NCBI GenBank assembly: GCA_029266615.1
Contig: JAQSWN010000053.1
Span: forward strand, 1-34,767
Origin: Polyangiaceae bacterium
GTDB taxonomy: Bacteria; Myxococcota_A; Polyangia; Polyangiales; Polyangiaceae
DNA: 34,767 nucleotides
Reading direction: 5' to 3'
Shown here: positions 8,273 to 15,945 of the stretch, piece by piece
Position numbering within the stretch: position 1 is the stretch's first letter
Layout: each line of letters begins with the position of its first letter
Program-made: the position numbers and the translations under genes
The notes under the pieces: model-generated
What the model was told of the DNA's origin: nothing
Seen by the model: the letters and a program-made list of their open reading frames with translations, nothing else
Database searches by the model: none

Positions 8273-9651
8273 GGCTTGGCTCCGGGAGCCTTGGGCGGAG
8301 CGCCCGCTTTGCCGCCGCTGGCGGGCGGCTTGCTGGGGGCCGCGCCGGGCTTACCAGGCTTACCGGCGTCCTCTTTGTCCAGCTCCTCGTAAAGGGAGTC
8401 GTCTACCGGCTCTTCCACCCAATTGAGCGGCTGCTGATTGAGCGCTTCGCGCGGCATGTCTTCCAGCCACATCGTGCGACCTCCGTCCACCAAGGTGACG
8501 CGGAAGCTCGCGAAGAGGCCGGAGCCGATCAAGCCGTCCAGCTCGATGCCGAGGCTTTGCTCGCGTTCCTTCACGGGCTCGTTACCGGCGAGGCCAGGAA
8601 CGCTGGGCACGTCGAACGCGCCCAAGCGCAGGAGCGGGAGCAAGCCCTGGCGGAGCGAGCCCTGATTCGGGACCGCGCGCAGGCTCGTCAATGGCACCCC
8701 GGCTTTCGCCCAGCCGCCGTCGTCGAGCGCGATCGGGAACGGGATCGCCGTGTCTACCAAGAGCGAAGCGGGCGTTTGCGAGGCGGTGGACCCGACCGCG
8801 CCGCGCAGCAGCATGCCGCCGCCCCGCACGTAGCTGAGCTTCACCGCGGTCGCTTGCGGGGGCGGCGGGGCTTCGAAATTGCGGACCACGAACTGGCCGC
8901 CCATGAAGTCGAACGTCGGGTGAAGGTGGCGAAGCAGATTGACGCCCAAGAGCGCGCGGATCGGCGCGTTTACCTGGCGCGAGATGCCGGAAAGATCTTT
9001 GGAGAGCGCCGGCACGTCCCGCACCTCTATCTTGTCGCCGAAGCGCATCGAAACCCAGGTCGGCTCCGCGCCCTTGCTTGCGTCCAGCACGACCTCGGCG
9101 GTGCCCGTCGCGATCAGTCCGAGCGCGGGCTCACCGGAGATCTCCAGCGGCACGATCAGAGCCGCCGTGCCGACCCGTGGCATTTCCGTCACGGCGACCA
9201 TGCCGCCGCTCATCGAAAACGGCTTCCGCCCAATTCCGCGCCGCGAAAGCTTGGCGATGTCGCTCGCCCACGGATCGCGGGTCTCGGGGTCGGCGACGAG
9301 CTTCTCGAGCTCGTCCGCCGCTTGCTCGATGTCGCCCGAGTACCAGTACGCGCGGCCTCGGATCGAGCTCGCCTCCGTCGCGACCACGCCCTTCAGCAGC
9401 TTCTGGACCTTGGCGTACTGCAGCTGAGCGAGCGCAATGCGGGCGGCGAGGATCCGAACCTCGGCGCGCTGCGGGTCCGCGTGAAGCGCGGAGTCGATGG
9501 CCGTCTCGGCGTCTTCGATGTCCCCGGCCTTGAAGCTCGCGTCGGCGCGGTCGTACCACTTCTTCGCGAGCGGGGGCCACTCGGACTCACCCGGCCCAGC
9601 CGCGGCGCAGCCCAATAGAGAAAGACAAAGCACGAAAGCAAGTCGGGACAT
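8269..9651 (-). CDS. Lipoprotein with TPR-like N-terminus and degenerate retropepsin-like domains
   Basis: Function unknown. The ATG at 9651 gives 460 residues with signal peptide and lipobox LSLLGC (Cys15); the frame is open further upstream but without a better start. Residues about 25-120 are helical repeats of TPR type (WYDRADASFKAGDIEDAETA). From about residue 150 two beta-rich halves look like retropepsin/pepsin-type lobes. The first has GLIATGTAEVVLDAS where active enzymes carry hydrophobic-D-T/S-G-A/S, then RALLGVNLLRHLHPTFDF. The second has SLLVDTAIPFPIAL, then GLIGSGLFASFRVTL. The first catalytic Asp is replaced (ATG) and the second reads DTA, so proteolysis is doubtful. The tail is rich in Lys, Pro, Ala and Gly. 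It is translationally coupled to coaD. The fold assignment is my inference from motif spacing. Confidence 0.75.
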   Translation of the reverse strand: MSRLAFVLCLSLLGCAAAGPGESEWPPLAKKWYDRADASFKAGDIEDAETAIDSALHADPQRAEVRILAARIALAQLQYAKVQKLLKGVVATEASSIRGRAYWYSGDIEQAADELEKLVADPETRDPWASDIAKLSRRGIGRKPFSMSGGMVAVTEMPRVGTAALIVPLEISGEPALGLIATGTAEVVLDASKGAEPTWVSMRFGDKIEVRDVPALSKDLSGISRQVNAPIRALLGVNLLRHLHPTFDFMGGQFVVRNFEAPPPPQATAVKLSYVRGGGMLLRGAVGSTASQTPASLLVDTAIPFPIALDDGGWAKAGVPLTSLRAVPNQGSLRQGLLPLLRLGAFDVPSVPGLAGNEPVKEREQSLGIELDGLIGSGLFASFRVTLVDGGRTMWLEDMPREALNQQPLNWVEEPVDDSLYEELDKEDAGKPGKPGAAPSKPPASGGKAGAPPKAPGAKP

Positions 9652-9799
9652 CGGATCGGCCGGGACTCTGGCCCAGGAAACGCGCCGAGGCGAAGGGATT
9701 GTTTCAAGTCGCGATCGCGGCCTCCGACAGGCCCCGCTTTTGTCGAGATTTATGCGGGATTTTCCCCACGGCGCCGACTCCGAGCTAGATTGAGCTTCC

Positions 9800-10414
9800 G
9801 TGAATGCCACGGGCATCGAGGCCTCCGCCGGACCCGCCACGCGCGACGTTCTGAGCCTGCCGGTTTTGCTCCTGAATCGGCACTTCGCGCCAGTCACGGT
9901 AGCCACCGCGAAGCGGGCCATGTGCCTGCTCTACGGCGGCGCCGCCCACGCCGTCGACCAAGAGGGCGACACTCACGACTTTTCGGATTGGCTGAACATG
10001 CCGGTGCGCGCGGCCGACGACGGCTTGCCCATCATCGGGCGAGAGATTCGCGTGCCGCGTGTGCTGCACCTGCTCCGCTACGAGCGCACGCCGCGCGCCG
10101 TGGTCCGGCTCACGCGCAAGAACCTGATGCTGCGCGATCAGTTTCAGTGCCAGTACTGCGCGAAGCGGCCGAGCCAGCGCGACCTGAACGTGGACCACGT
10201 GATGCCTCGCTCTCGCGGGGGCGCAGATTCGTGGGAGAACTTGGTCGTGTCGTGCCGCTTCTGCAATCTGAAGAAGGGCCGTCGCACGCCGCAAGAAGCG
10301 GGCATGACCTTGCTGCGTCCGCCCCATCGGCCGCGTTGGTCCACCGCCACGCAAATCTTGCTCGTCGCGCGGACTCCTTACGAGGAATGGGATCCATTCC
10401 TCAAGACGGGCTGA
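9800..10414 (+). CDS. HNH endonuclease family protein
   Basis: A 204-residue protein with an HNH nuclease fold. The zinc-type cysteine pairs are CQYC (117, 120) and CRFC (152, 155). Between them lies the catalytic core VDHVMPRSRGG (Asp132, His133), then ENLVVSCRFCNLKKG. The N-terminal part (LLLNRHFAPVTVATAKRAMC) matches the lead domain common to free-standing HNH proteins of this kind in Deltaproteobacteria-like genomes. The GTG at 9800 is the best start; it follows a 148-base gap after the divergent lipoprotein. No methylase, intein or intron sequence is adjacent, so it reads as a housekeeping-type or orphan nuclease with unknown target rather than a homing or restriction enzyme. Confidence 0.85.
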   Translation: MNATGIEASAGPATRDVLSLPVLLLNRHFAPVTVATAKRAMCLLYGGAAHAVDQEGDTHDFSDWLNMPVRAADDGLPIIGREIRVPRVLHLLRYERTPRAVVRLTRKNLMLRDQFQCQYCAKRPSQRDLNVDHVMPRSRGGADSWENLVVSCRFCNLKKGRRTPQEAGMTLLRPPHRPRWSTATQILLVARTPYEEWDPFLKTG

Positions 10415-10469
10415 AGGCAAAGGTCAAAGCGCTTGTGCGTCGGTGACGCGCGGTGTTTATTGAGGGGCC

Positions 10470-11000
10470 ATGAAGCGCGCCTTTGCCGGGATAGCCCTCA
10501 CCGTGTTCGCCGTAGGCTGTGGTGGAGACGCCGCGCCCGCCAAATCCGCGGAGGACGTGCCGCCGGCGGAGGCGCCCGCTAGCGCGGCAGCACCCGCGGC
10601 GGAGGCCGGCAACGACGAAAAATCCGCGCAAGCGGCGGCGGACGAAGCTTGGGCCGGTGAAGGCGAAGCGAAAGCCGCGCCAGCCCCCGAAGCAGGCGGA
10701 AAGACCGAGACCCGCACCATGGAGGTCATCGCCGCGGTCGTGAAAGAGAACCGCAAGCCCGTGCGCGACTGCTTCGAGAAAGCGAAGAAGGAGCTGCCGG
10801 ACTTGAAGGGCGACATGGTCATCCATTTCGTCGTGGACCCGGAGGGCAAGGTCAAGAAGGCCGAGCTCAACCAAGAGCGCTCCACGCTCAAGTCTCCCGC
10901 GGTCGTGGACTGTTCGCTGAAGGTCATTGGCGCGCTCAAGTTCCCGCCTTCGTCGCGCGGCATGGACACGACCGTCAACTACCCCTTCAACCTCAACTAA
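10470..11000 (+). CDS. Lipoprotein with AgmX/PglI-type C-terminal domain
   Basis: A 176-residue predicted lipoprotein. The signal peptide ends in VFAVGC (Cys17). An Ala/Pro/Glu-rich linker follows to about residue 80. The C-terminal 95 residues fit the TonB-like AgmX/PglI C-terminal domain known from myxobacteria: VIAAVVKENRKPVRDCFEKA, then KGDMVIHFVVDPEGKVKKAE, a second Cys in VVDCSLKVIGALKFPPS, and a closing YPF. The two cysteines are typical of the domain and probably form a disulphide. In Myxococcus the domain occurs in adventurous-motility (AgmX) and other envelope proteins; motility here is only a guess. TGAGGGG ends two bases before the ATG, rather close. The next gene begins one base after its stop. 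Confidence 0.8.
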   Translation: MKRAFAGIALTVFAVGCGGDAAPAKSAEDVPPAEAPASAAAPAAEAGNDEKSAQAAADEAWAGEGEAKAAPAPEAGGKTETRTMEVIAAVVKENRKPVRDCFEKAKKELPDLKGDMVIHFVVDPEGKVKKAELNQERSTLKSPAVVDCSLKVIGALKFPPSSRGMDTTVNYPFNLN

Positions 11001-11001
11001 C

Positions 11002-12606
11002 GTGAATTCGATCGCGCCGCGGCGTAGCTTGTTTCCAATCGCGCCCGGGGAAGATCCGTACCAAAGCCTGCTGAGTGAGACGCGCGCGCTCCACCGGGAG
11101 CAGCGCGCCCAGCGCGAGTCCTGGCTCTCGGAGCTCTCGCTCGAAGGGCGAGACGAAGCGCTCTTCGAGTTCGAGGTGCTCCTCAAAGCTGCAGCCTGTT
11201 TCTCGAACCCGCGCAACCATCCTGGCCCGCCCCGTCGCACCGCGATCGTGGCGCTGGACTTCCGCTCTTCGCTCGCCGCTTTCCACGATGGACTGACGCG
11301 CGCTACCTCGCTGGCGAGGCAGCTGCTCGGCACCGCGGATCGAGCCTTCGTCTTTCACCGCTACTTGGAGACGGTGCTGCCGGAAGACAACGCGCGCAGC
11401 CGATTGCTCACCCAAGGCTCGAGCCAGTCCACCCCGGTAGAGAGCCTCATTACGTTGCGCCACGGCCTGACCGCGGGGGCGGAGGTGATCGAAGGCCTGA
11501 TGCGCTCGCCGCGCATCCCGTTTCGGCTGTTCCACGCCTCGCTTTCCCAGGTTTACCGCGAGATCGATCGGAGCCAGTACTTCAATCCGCTCTCGGCCCT
11601 GGAGTTTCGCCCGGAGTTCGACCGTATCAAGAGCGCGCAAGTCCTGGACCTGATCCGGAGCGTGCCGGGACCGGAAGCGCATCGCCTCGTCGCGCTCACC
11701 TTTCTCTCGCTGTTCCGCATGCTGCGCTACCTCACGCTCATCAGCCGCATCCTCGCGGATCAGGGCAAGCGTCGCGAGCAGGTCGGCAGCACTTACCTCA
11801 TCCTCAGTGTGCTGCGTTCGGACGCGCGCGCGCTCAGCGACTATCTGCGGCAGCGCTCGGGCCAGCTCCTTTCGGAGAGCTTCGAGCGGGATTTGATGAG
11901 TGTGCCCGCGGCGCAAATCCGCGATCGCTCCGCGAGCCTGCGCGCATCCGGCCACCGCCTCATCGCGATCAAGAGCGCCCTGGAAGGCATCGCCGGCAGT
12001 CTTCGGCTGGAGCTGCGCCGCGCCTTCCAGCACGACATCCCGGCGCCGGACGCGGAGCAAAGCGCGCGCGACTTCAAACAGCGCGTCAACGCCAGCATCG
12101 AGACCCTGCGCCCGGCCTTGCAGAACGCGGTGCTCTTCCTCGGCAAAGCCTTGGGCGTGACCCTCGAGGAAGGCGGTGTATTCGACGCCGAAGCCGCTCG
12201 CCGAGAGACGAGCGAGCGCCTGCGCCGCGACGTGTGGATGTTCGCGCAAATCGTGCGCGCGTTCTCCAGCAAAGCGCAGCACTCGCCCAGCGAGGACAAC
12301 TGGGCCGCTCTCAACGACTTCCAATACGTGCGGGAGTTCCTCGCCTACTTCCGCGCCATGGGCTACCCGCTGCTCCGCTCCAGCGACTACCCGCGGTTCG
12401 ACGCCTTCATGGCGGCCCTCTCTGGCTTGGAGGACACCGACCTCGTCGACCCCGCTCGACTCGAGGCGGCCATCGACGAGTGCATGGCCTTCCACGGCTT
12501 TCTCAACAAGCTCTTCGACGACATCGGCAAGCGGGACGAGCTCGCGGGCGTCCCGTTCGACCGCCGCGCCGCCGCCGCTAGTCTCAAGCTCTACCTCGGC
12601 GACTAG
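11002..12606 (+). CDS. Conserved-looking helical protein of unknown function, 534 residues
   Basis: I do not recognise a family. A GTG at 11002 lies one base after the preceding stop and gives 534 residues; the frame stays open further upstream but would overlap the lipoprotein gene. The protein has no signal peptide, no membrane segment and few Cys. It looks mostly alpha-helical, rich in Leu, Arg and Ala, with amphipathic stretches (HRLVALTFLSLFRMLRYLTL, LRLELRRAFQHDIP, VREFLAYFRAMGYPLLRS). No nucleotide-binding or metal motif is visible. Codon use is the strong GC3 pattern of its neighbours and the frame is uninterrupted, so it is a real gene. Its position suggests co-expression with the AgmX-domain lipoprotein. 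Confidence 0.8.
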   Translation: MNSIAPRRSLFPIAPGEDPYQSLLSETRALHREQRAQRESWLSELSLEGRDEALFEFEVLLKAAACFSNPRNHPGPPRRTAIVALDFRSSLAAFHDGLTRATSLARQLLGTADRAFVFHRYLETVLPEDNARSRLLTQGSSQSTPVESLITLRHGLTAGAEVIEGLMRSPRIPFRLFHASLSQVYREIDRSQYFNPLSALEFRPEFDRIKSAQVLDLIRSVPGPEAHRLVALTFLSLFRMLRYLTLISRILADQGKRREQVGSTYLILSVLRSDARALSDYLRQRSGQLLSESFERDLMSVPAAQIRDRSASLRASGHRLIAIKSALEGIAGSLRLELRRAFQHDIPAPDAEQSARDFKQRVNASIETLRPALQNAVLFLGKALGVTLEEGGVFDAEAARRETSERLRRDVWMFAQIVRAFSSKAQHSPSEDNWAALNDFQYVREFLAYFRAMGYPLLRSSDYPRFDAFMAALSGLEDTDLVDPARLEAAIDECMAFHGFLNKLFDDIGKRDELAGVPFDRRAAAASLKLYLGD

Positions 12607-12733
12607 GCTTTCGGATCGGCCTAGACCACGCGGGTAGGTTGCTCGGCCCGGGGCGCTGGCTTAACCTTCGGGCCTGGTAGCGTGGTGGTGCAGGGAGAGG
12701 GCGCGACCGCCCCTGCGTCGGGATGAGCGTAAA

Positions 12734-14113
12734 TTGAAAACAACGAAGACCCTTGCCGTAGTCATCTTGAGCACCGCCTGGGCGACGCAGCTCAGCACCG
12801 CTTGCTCGTCTCCCGGCCGGACCTTCCCGGAGCCGCAGGGCGGATCCAACCCAGGCGGTAGCAGCCAAGCCGGCGGCGGCAGCGCGGGGACCGCCAACAC
12901 GGGCGGCGCGGGCACCAGTAGTACCGGCGGCGCCAGCGCGGGTAACTCTGGCGACGCCGGGAGCGGAGACGGCGGCAGCCTGGACGGCGGCGCCGGTGAC
13001 TCGGGCGGGGTCGGCTGCGACGGCGTGACCTGCGCGACGGAGGCCGATTGCAGTCCCACGCCGGCCCCGCACTGCGTCTGCCCGAACGGTTACGCGGATC
13101 CGCGCGGCGACGGCACGCTCTGCGAGGACATCGACGAGTGCGCGACCGACAACGGCGGCTGCGATCCGAAAGTTACCTGCAAAAATGCGCCCGGCAGCTT
13201 CAGCTGCGACGTGTGTCCCGACGGCTACGAGCAAAACCCGCAGGGCGCCTGCGTGGACATCAACGAGTGCTTGGTCGACAACGGTGGTTGCGATCCCCTC
13301 GTTGCCTGCTCCAACACGGACGGCGGCCGCGCGTGCGGTGACTGCCCCAGCTTGAGCTGCGGCGGCAGTTGTTGTCCGACCGCGCCCGCCAACAGCGTCG
13401 CCCAGTGTCAGGGGAATAGCTGCGCCGTCGCCTGCAAGACGAACTACCACTCGTGCAGCGCAGACCCGGCCACGTGCTACCCGAACTCCGACACGAAGCA
13501 CTGCGGCGCCAGCTGCGCGGTTTGCAGTCAACCGAACGCCACCGCGACCTGCACGGCCGGAGCTTGCTCGTACAGCTGCGGCTCCGGGCTATCCTTGGGT
13601 TGCCTCTACCCGGACGGGCGCCCCGTGTGCAGTCGGTGGGACTTCGAGTCCAACACCGTAGAAGGCTTCGCGATCGACGTGGCGGGGACGACGGCCTCCG
13701 ACGGCCGCTTCCTCGTCTCCACCAAGCACGCCACCTCCGGCAGCCGCTCGCTCGCCATCGGCTTCGTCAGCGCCAATTCGAGCGGAATCGTGGACGTCAA
13801 GATTCCCCTGTGCCCCGGCGGCCAAGGGCTCAACCTTCAGGATCGCAAGCTGACCATGGACTTTTACGCGGAGACGGCGACCGGCACGACGCCTTACCCG
13901 GTCAACCGGAACGGCAACTACGTGACCGTCAAAGGTAAGAGCGGAGAAACGTTCGGCGGCTGCGACAGCGACACGCCCGATGCGGACCAGGCCTTCGCTT
14001 GGGAGTGCAGCACCGCGGGTTGGCCTCAGGACACGAGCGAGATCACGCTCCGCTTTCGCGTGTTCGAGAAGTGGTCCGGCACCATGTACATCGACAACAT
14101 CAAGCTGCAGTAA
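12734..14113 (+). CDS. Lipoprotein with EGF-like domains and C-terminal carbohydrate-binding-like domain
   Basis: A predicted surface lipoprotein of 459 residues. No ATG is in frame; a TTG at 12734 starts MKTTKTLAVVILSTAW and a signal peptide ending STAC (Cys24). A Gly/Ser/Ala linker runs to about residue 95. Calcium-binding EGF-like modules follow: DIDECATDNGGCDP (from about 133) and DINECLVDNGGCDP (from about 176). Further Cys-rich modules extend to about 300. The last 160 residues start SRWDFESNTVEGFAIDV and end WSGTMYIDNIKLQ, the usual pattern of a jelly-roll carbohydrate-binding module. Adhesion or matrix binding is plausible. It converges on the next gene with a 13-base gap. Confidence 0.75.
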   Translation: MKTTKTLAVVILSTAWATQLSTACSSPGRTFPEPQGGSNPGGSSQAGGGSAGTANTGGAGTSSTGGASAGNSGDAGSGDGGSLDGGAGDSGGVGCDGVTCATEADCSPTPAPHCVCPNGYADPRGDGTLCEDIDECATDNGGCDPKVTCKNAPGSFSCDVCPDGYEQNPQGACVDINECLVDNGGCDPLVACSNTDGGRACGDCPSLSCGGSCCPTAPANSVAQCQGNSCAVACKTNYHSCSADPATCYPNSDTKHCGASCAVCSQPNATATCTAGACSYSCGSGLSLGCLYPDGRPVCSRWDFESNTVEGFAIDVAGTTASDGRFLVSTKHATSGSRSLAIGFVSANSSGIVDVKIPLCPGGQGLNLQDRKLTMDFYAETATGTTPYPVNRNGNYVTVKGKSGETFGGCDSDTPDADQAFAWECSTAGWPQDTSEITLRFRVFEKWSGTMYIDNIKLQ

Positions 14114-14126
14114 GCAGCGGCGGCGG

Positions 14127-15116
14127 TCAGCGGATCGCAAACCGAACGTGAAGGTCGACGCTGGCGAACGCGGGGTACGGCGTGTAGCCAACACCCAGGC
14201 CTGCCTGCGCGCAGCTTTGGCCGAGCAGGGCGGCGACACAGAAGGGCGAAACCGGGAGCTCACCGCCGACGCGAAACCCCACCGGCGACCGATTCACCCG
14301 ATCCCCGTTCCAAAAGTAAGCGTCTGCCGAGGGCTGGTTGAACGCATGCAGGAGCACATGAGCGTAGAGCTGCCCGTAGCGTACCCGGTTGATGGACGGC
14401 TTCGCGTTCAGCGCCTCCGAGTAGTAAACATAGCGGAAGCCGGCGAACGGGATGAGCACCTGCCTCGCGAGGGACCGGTACTCTGGCGCGCCCCCGCCGC
14501 AGCCCGTCGTGCACTCTAAAAGCCCCGTGTAGCCGGTCAGCGCGCCCCCCTCCGCGAACAGCTGGTGGGAAGACGGCAGCCAAACCGGTAACACGTCGGC
14601 GAAGTCGCCGCTGCGAGGGCGAAACATCTTCGGCAGCCCTTCGCCGTAGTTGCCGATGGAGCGCCGCAGTTGCAGGTCGGCGTCCACCTCGGACGCCTTG
14701 ACCCACAGCCTGAAGCCCGCCATCGCCTCTCCGTACTGAGCGAAGGTAGGGGCGGCCTGGGCGCCGTCCCATTCGACGCCCAGGCCGGCCGCGTACACGA
14801 GACCGACCCGCAGCCACGGAAGCGGGTAGAGGTCCAAGGTGCCCTCGATTCCCAGCGGCAAGTAGTAGAAGCGAATGGCTAAGCCAGCGGAGCCCTGAAC
14901 CACGCGCGGCTCCGCCCGTGTGCGCAGCGCGGGCAGCCGCTGCCGCAGCTCCTCGCGAGACAAGCGTTCGACCTCCGGCGGCGCGTCTTCGTCCTCACGC
15001 GGCGCGTTCTTCGAAGGGAGCCCGGGCCAGCTGCGCGGCTGAGCGGCGGCTGCTGCCGAAAACGACAGAAGCGCCAGCCACGACAGACTCACCCCGCGCG
15101 CGATGGCTCGCCTCAT
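14127..15116 (-). CDS. Exported protein, probably outer-membrane beta-barrel
   Basis: A 329-residue protein of unknown function. The N-terminus has a Sec-type signal peptide (LSWLALLSFSAAAAAQP, cleavage near residue 25), followed by an acidic/basic helical stretch to about 70. The rest is rich in alternating hydrophobic and aromatic residues typical of beta-strands (AIRFYYLPLGIEGTLDLYPL, LRVGLVYAAGLGVEWDG, GFRYVYYSE) and ends DLHVRFAIR. A Cys pair near ECTTGCGGG could form a disulphide. No named family is recognised; the barrel assignment rests on composition. The smaller gene at 19038 has a similar look. Confidence 0.65.
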   Translation of the reverse strand: MRRAIARGVSLSWLALLSFSAAAAAQPRSWPGLPSKNAPREDEDAPPEVERLSREELRQRLPALRTRAEPRVVQGSAGLAIRFYYLPLGIEGTLDLYPLPWLRVGLVYAAGLGVEWDGAQAAPTFAQYGEAMAGFRLWVKASEVDADLQLRRSIGNYGEGLPKMFRPRSGDFADVLPVWLPSSHQLFAEGGALTGYTGLLECTTGCGGGAPEYRSLARQVLIPFAGFRYVYYSEALNAKPSINRVRYGQLYAHVLLHAFNQPSADAYFWNGDRVNRSPVGFRVGGELPVSPFCVAALLGQSCAQAGLGVGYTPYPAFASVDLHVRFAIR

Positions 15117-15205
15117 GCCGCTCTTCTACACGCGGCCATGCCGCGAAATCGACGGCGTCAGCGGCTCGTTCGATGGATGACTACGACCCGGCGTTTGCGG
15201 TGACC

Positions 15206-15220
15206 GTCCGACTTTCGGAC
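15206..15220. repeat. Small perfect inverted repeat
   Basis: GTCCGA and TCGGAC flank the three bases CTT. It lies upstream of the putative outer-membrane protein gene (minus strand) and downstream of the histone-like gene. No run of T follows on either strand. Confidence 0.5.
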
Positions 15221-15260
15221 TCAGTGCCCGGATACGGTGCGCGAGGTGCTGATTCGGTCC

Positions 15261-15302
15261 CCGAGCACGCGGAGCAGAGCGAATCTGCTTCCGCGTGCTC
15301 GG
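15261..15302. repeat. Long near-perfect inverted repeat (hairpin)
   Basis: The left arm CCGAGCACGCGGAGCAGA (15261-15278) pairs with the right arm at 15284-15302 over 18 positions, with a single bulged base and the loop GCGAA. It lies in the 289-base gap 15117-15405 between the histone-like gene and the putative outer-membrane protein gene, both minus strand. The stem is strong enough to end transcription from the histone-like gene or to stabilise its 3' end. There is no T-run on either side, so a classical intrinsic terminator is not certain. The rest of the gap shows no gene. Confidence 0.7.
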
Positions 15303-15405
15303 TGCCGGGCTCAGGGGCGAGCGTGAAGACTCGCGGGAGACACCGGCAACCCGAGTCCGAGCGCTGCGACGTCACCCGAAGGGACGCGCTGCGCTCGGTC
15401 CCGCA

Positions 15406-15561
15406 TCACGCCTTCTTGGCGACGCGCTTGGCGGTCTTCTTGGCGCCACGCTTGGCGGCCTTCTTGGCCGTCTTCTTCGCGCCGCGCTTCTTCGCGACCT
15501 TGGGCGCCTTCTTGGCAGCGGGTTTACGAGCGGACTTGGTCTTGGTCTTCTTAGCAGCCAT
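15406..15561 (-). CDS. Lys/Ala-rich histone H1-like protein
   Basis: A 51-residue, extremely basic protein: MAAKKTKTKSARKPAAKK followed by repeats of the AKK, AKR and KKTAKK kind to the end. The ATG at 15561 has GGGAGG nine bases upstream and a near-consensus promoter 69 bases away, so this start is preferred over one 81 bases further up. The composition matches the C-terminal tails of histone H1 and of bacterial H1-like or HU-extension proteins, which bind DNA through charge and affect nucleoid compaction. No HU-type folded domain is present. Low-complexity basic frames can arise by chance, but the good Shine-Dalgarno and promoter argue for a real gene. Confidence 0.8.
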   Translation of the reverse strand: MAAKKTKTKSARKPAAKKAPKVAKKRGAKKTAKKAAKRGAKKTAKRVAKKA

Positions 15562-15945
15562 TTTCGTTTGCCTCCCAGGCATTCGGGGAGCCGGCTCGAT
15601 TGCCGACAACCCGAGGGTATGTTGCACGACGTATATTGCCACCTAGTGTGATGTGTCAACGAAAAAAATTCATTTGCGATTTCGAACGCCCAGTAGAAAC
15701 CGCCTTCTACGGTATGCAGAAATTGCAAACCGCGCACTTGTGCAGTGAACGAACGATCCTCCCAAGAAGCTCGCAGGATCTCTTGTCACGCGAAAAATAG
15801 CTTAGTGCTTTCAGATAGTTAAACGCGCGGGCGATCGCGCTTCTGGCCCCGCGCCACCTCGAAATTCAAACCCCGCAAATTCGACAGCCTCGGCTCCTGC
15901 GATCCCGCTTCCAGACCTTTGCCGAAGCCACTAAAAGCGAGGGCC
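15562..15945. other. 384-base divergent promoter region
   Basis: This separates the histone-like gene (minus) from the OmpA-family lipoprotein (plus). It is clearly more AT-rich than the surroundings (for example around 15655-15720 and 15785-15830), as expected for promoters. The minus-strand promoter is listed separately. On the plus side TTGTCA at about 15783 and AT-rich DNA near 15815-15825 could belong to the OmpA-family gene, without a convincing -10. GATCCT and AGGATC around 15757-15782 form a weak inverted repeat. No gene is seen. Confidence 0.55.
15630..15659 (-). promoter_or_regulatory. Sigma-70-type promoter of the histone-like gene
   Basis: Read on the minus strand: -35 TTGACA (15654-15659), 18-base spacer, -10 TATACG (15630-15635). 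The -35 is a perfect consensus and the -10 keeps TATA. It lies 69 bases before the ATG, leaving a short leader that contains the GGGAGG Shine-Dalgarno. Confidence 0.65.

Noticed and set aside
10993..12495. Open frame of 500 codons on the minus strand opposite the helical protein gene
   Set aside because: It is the mirror of a high-GC3 gene; its product is rich in Arg, Glu and Ala without motifs, and the plus frame has the better start and context.
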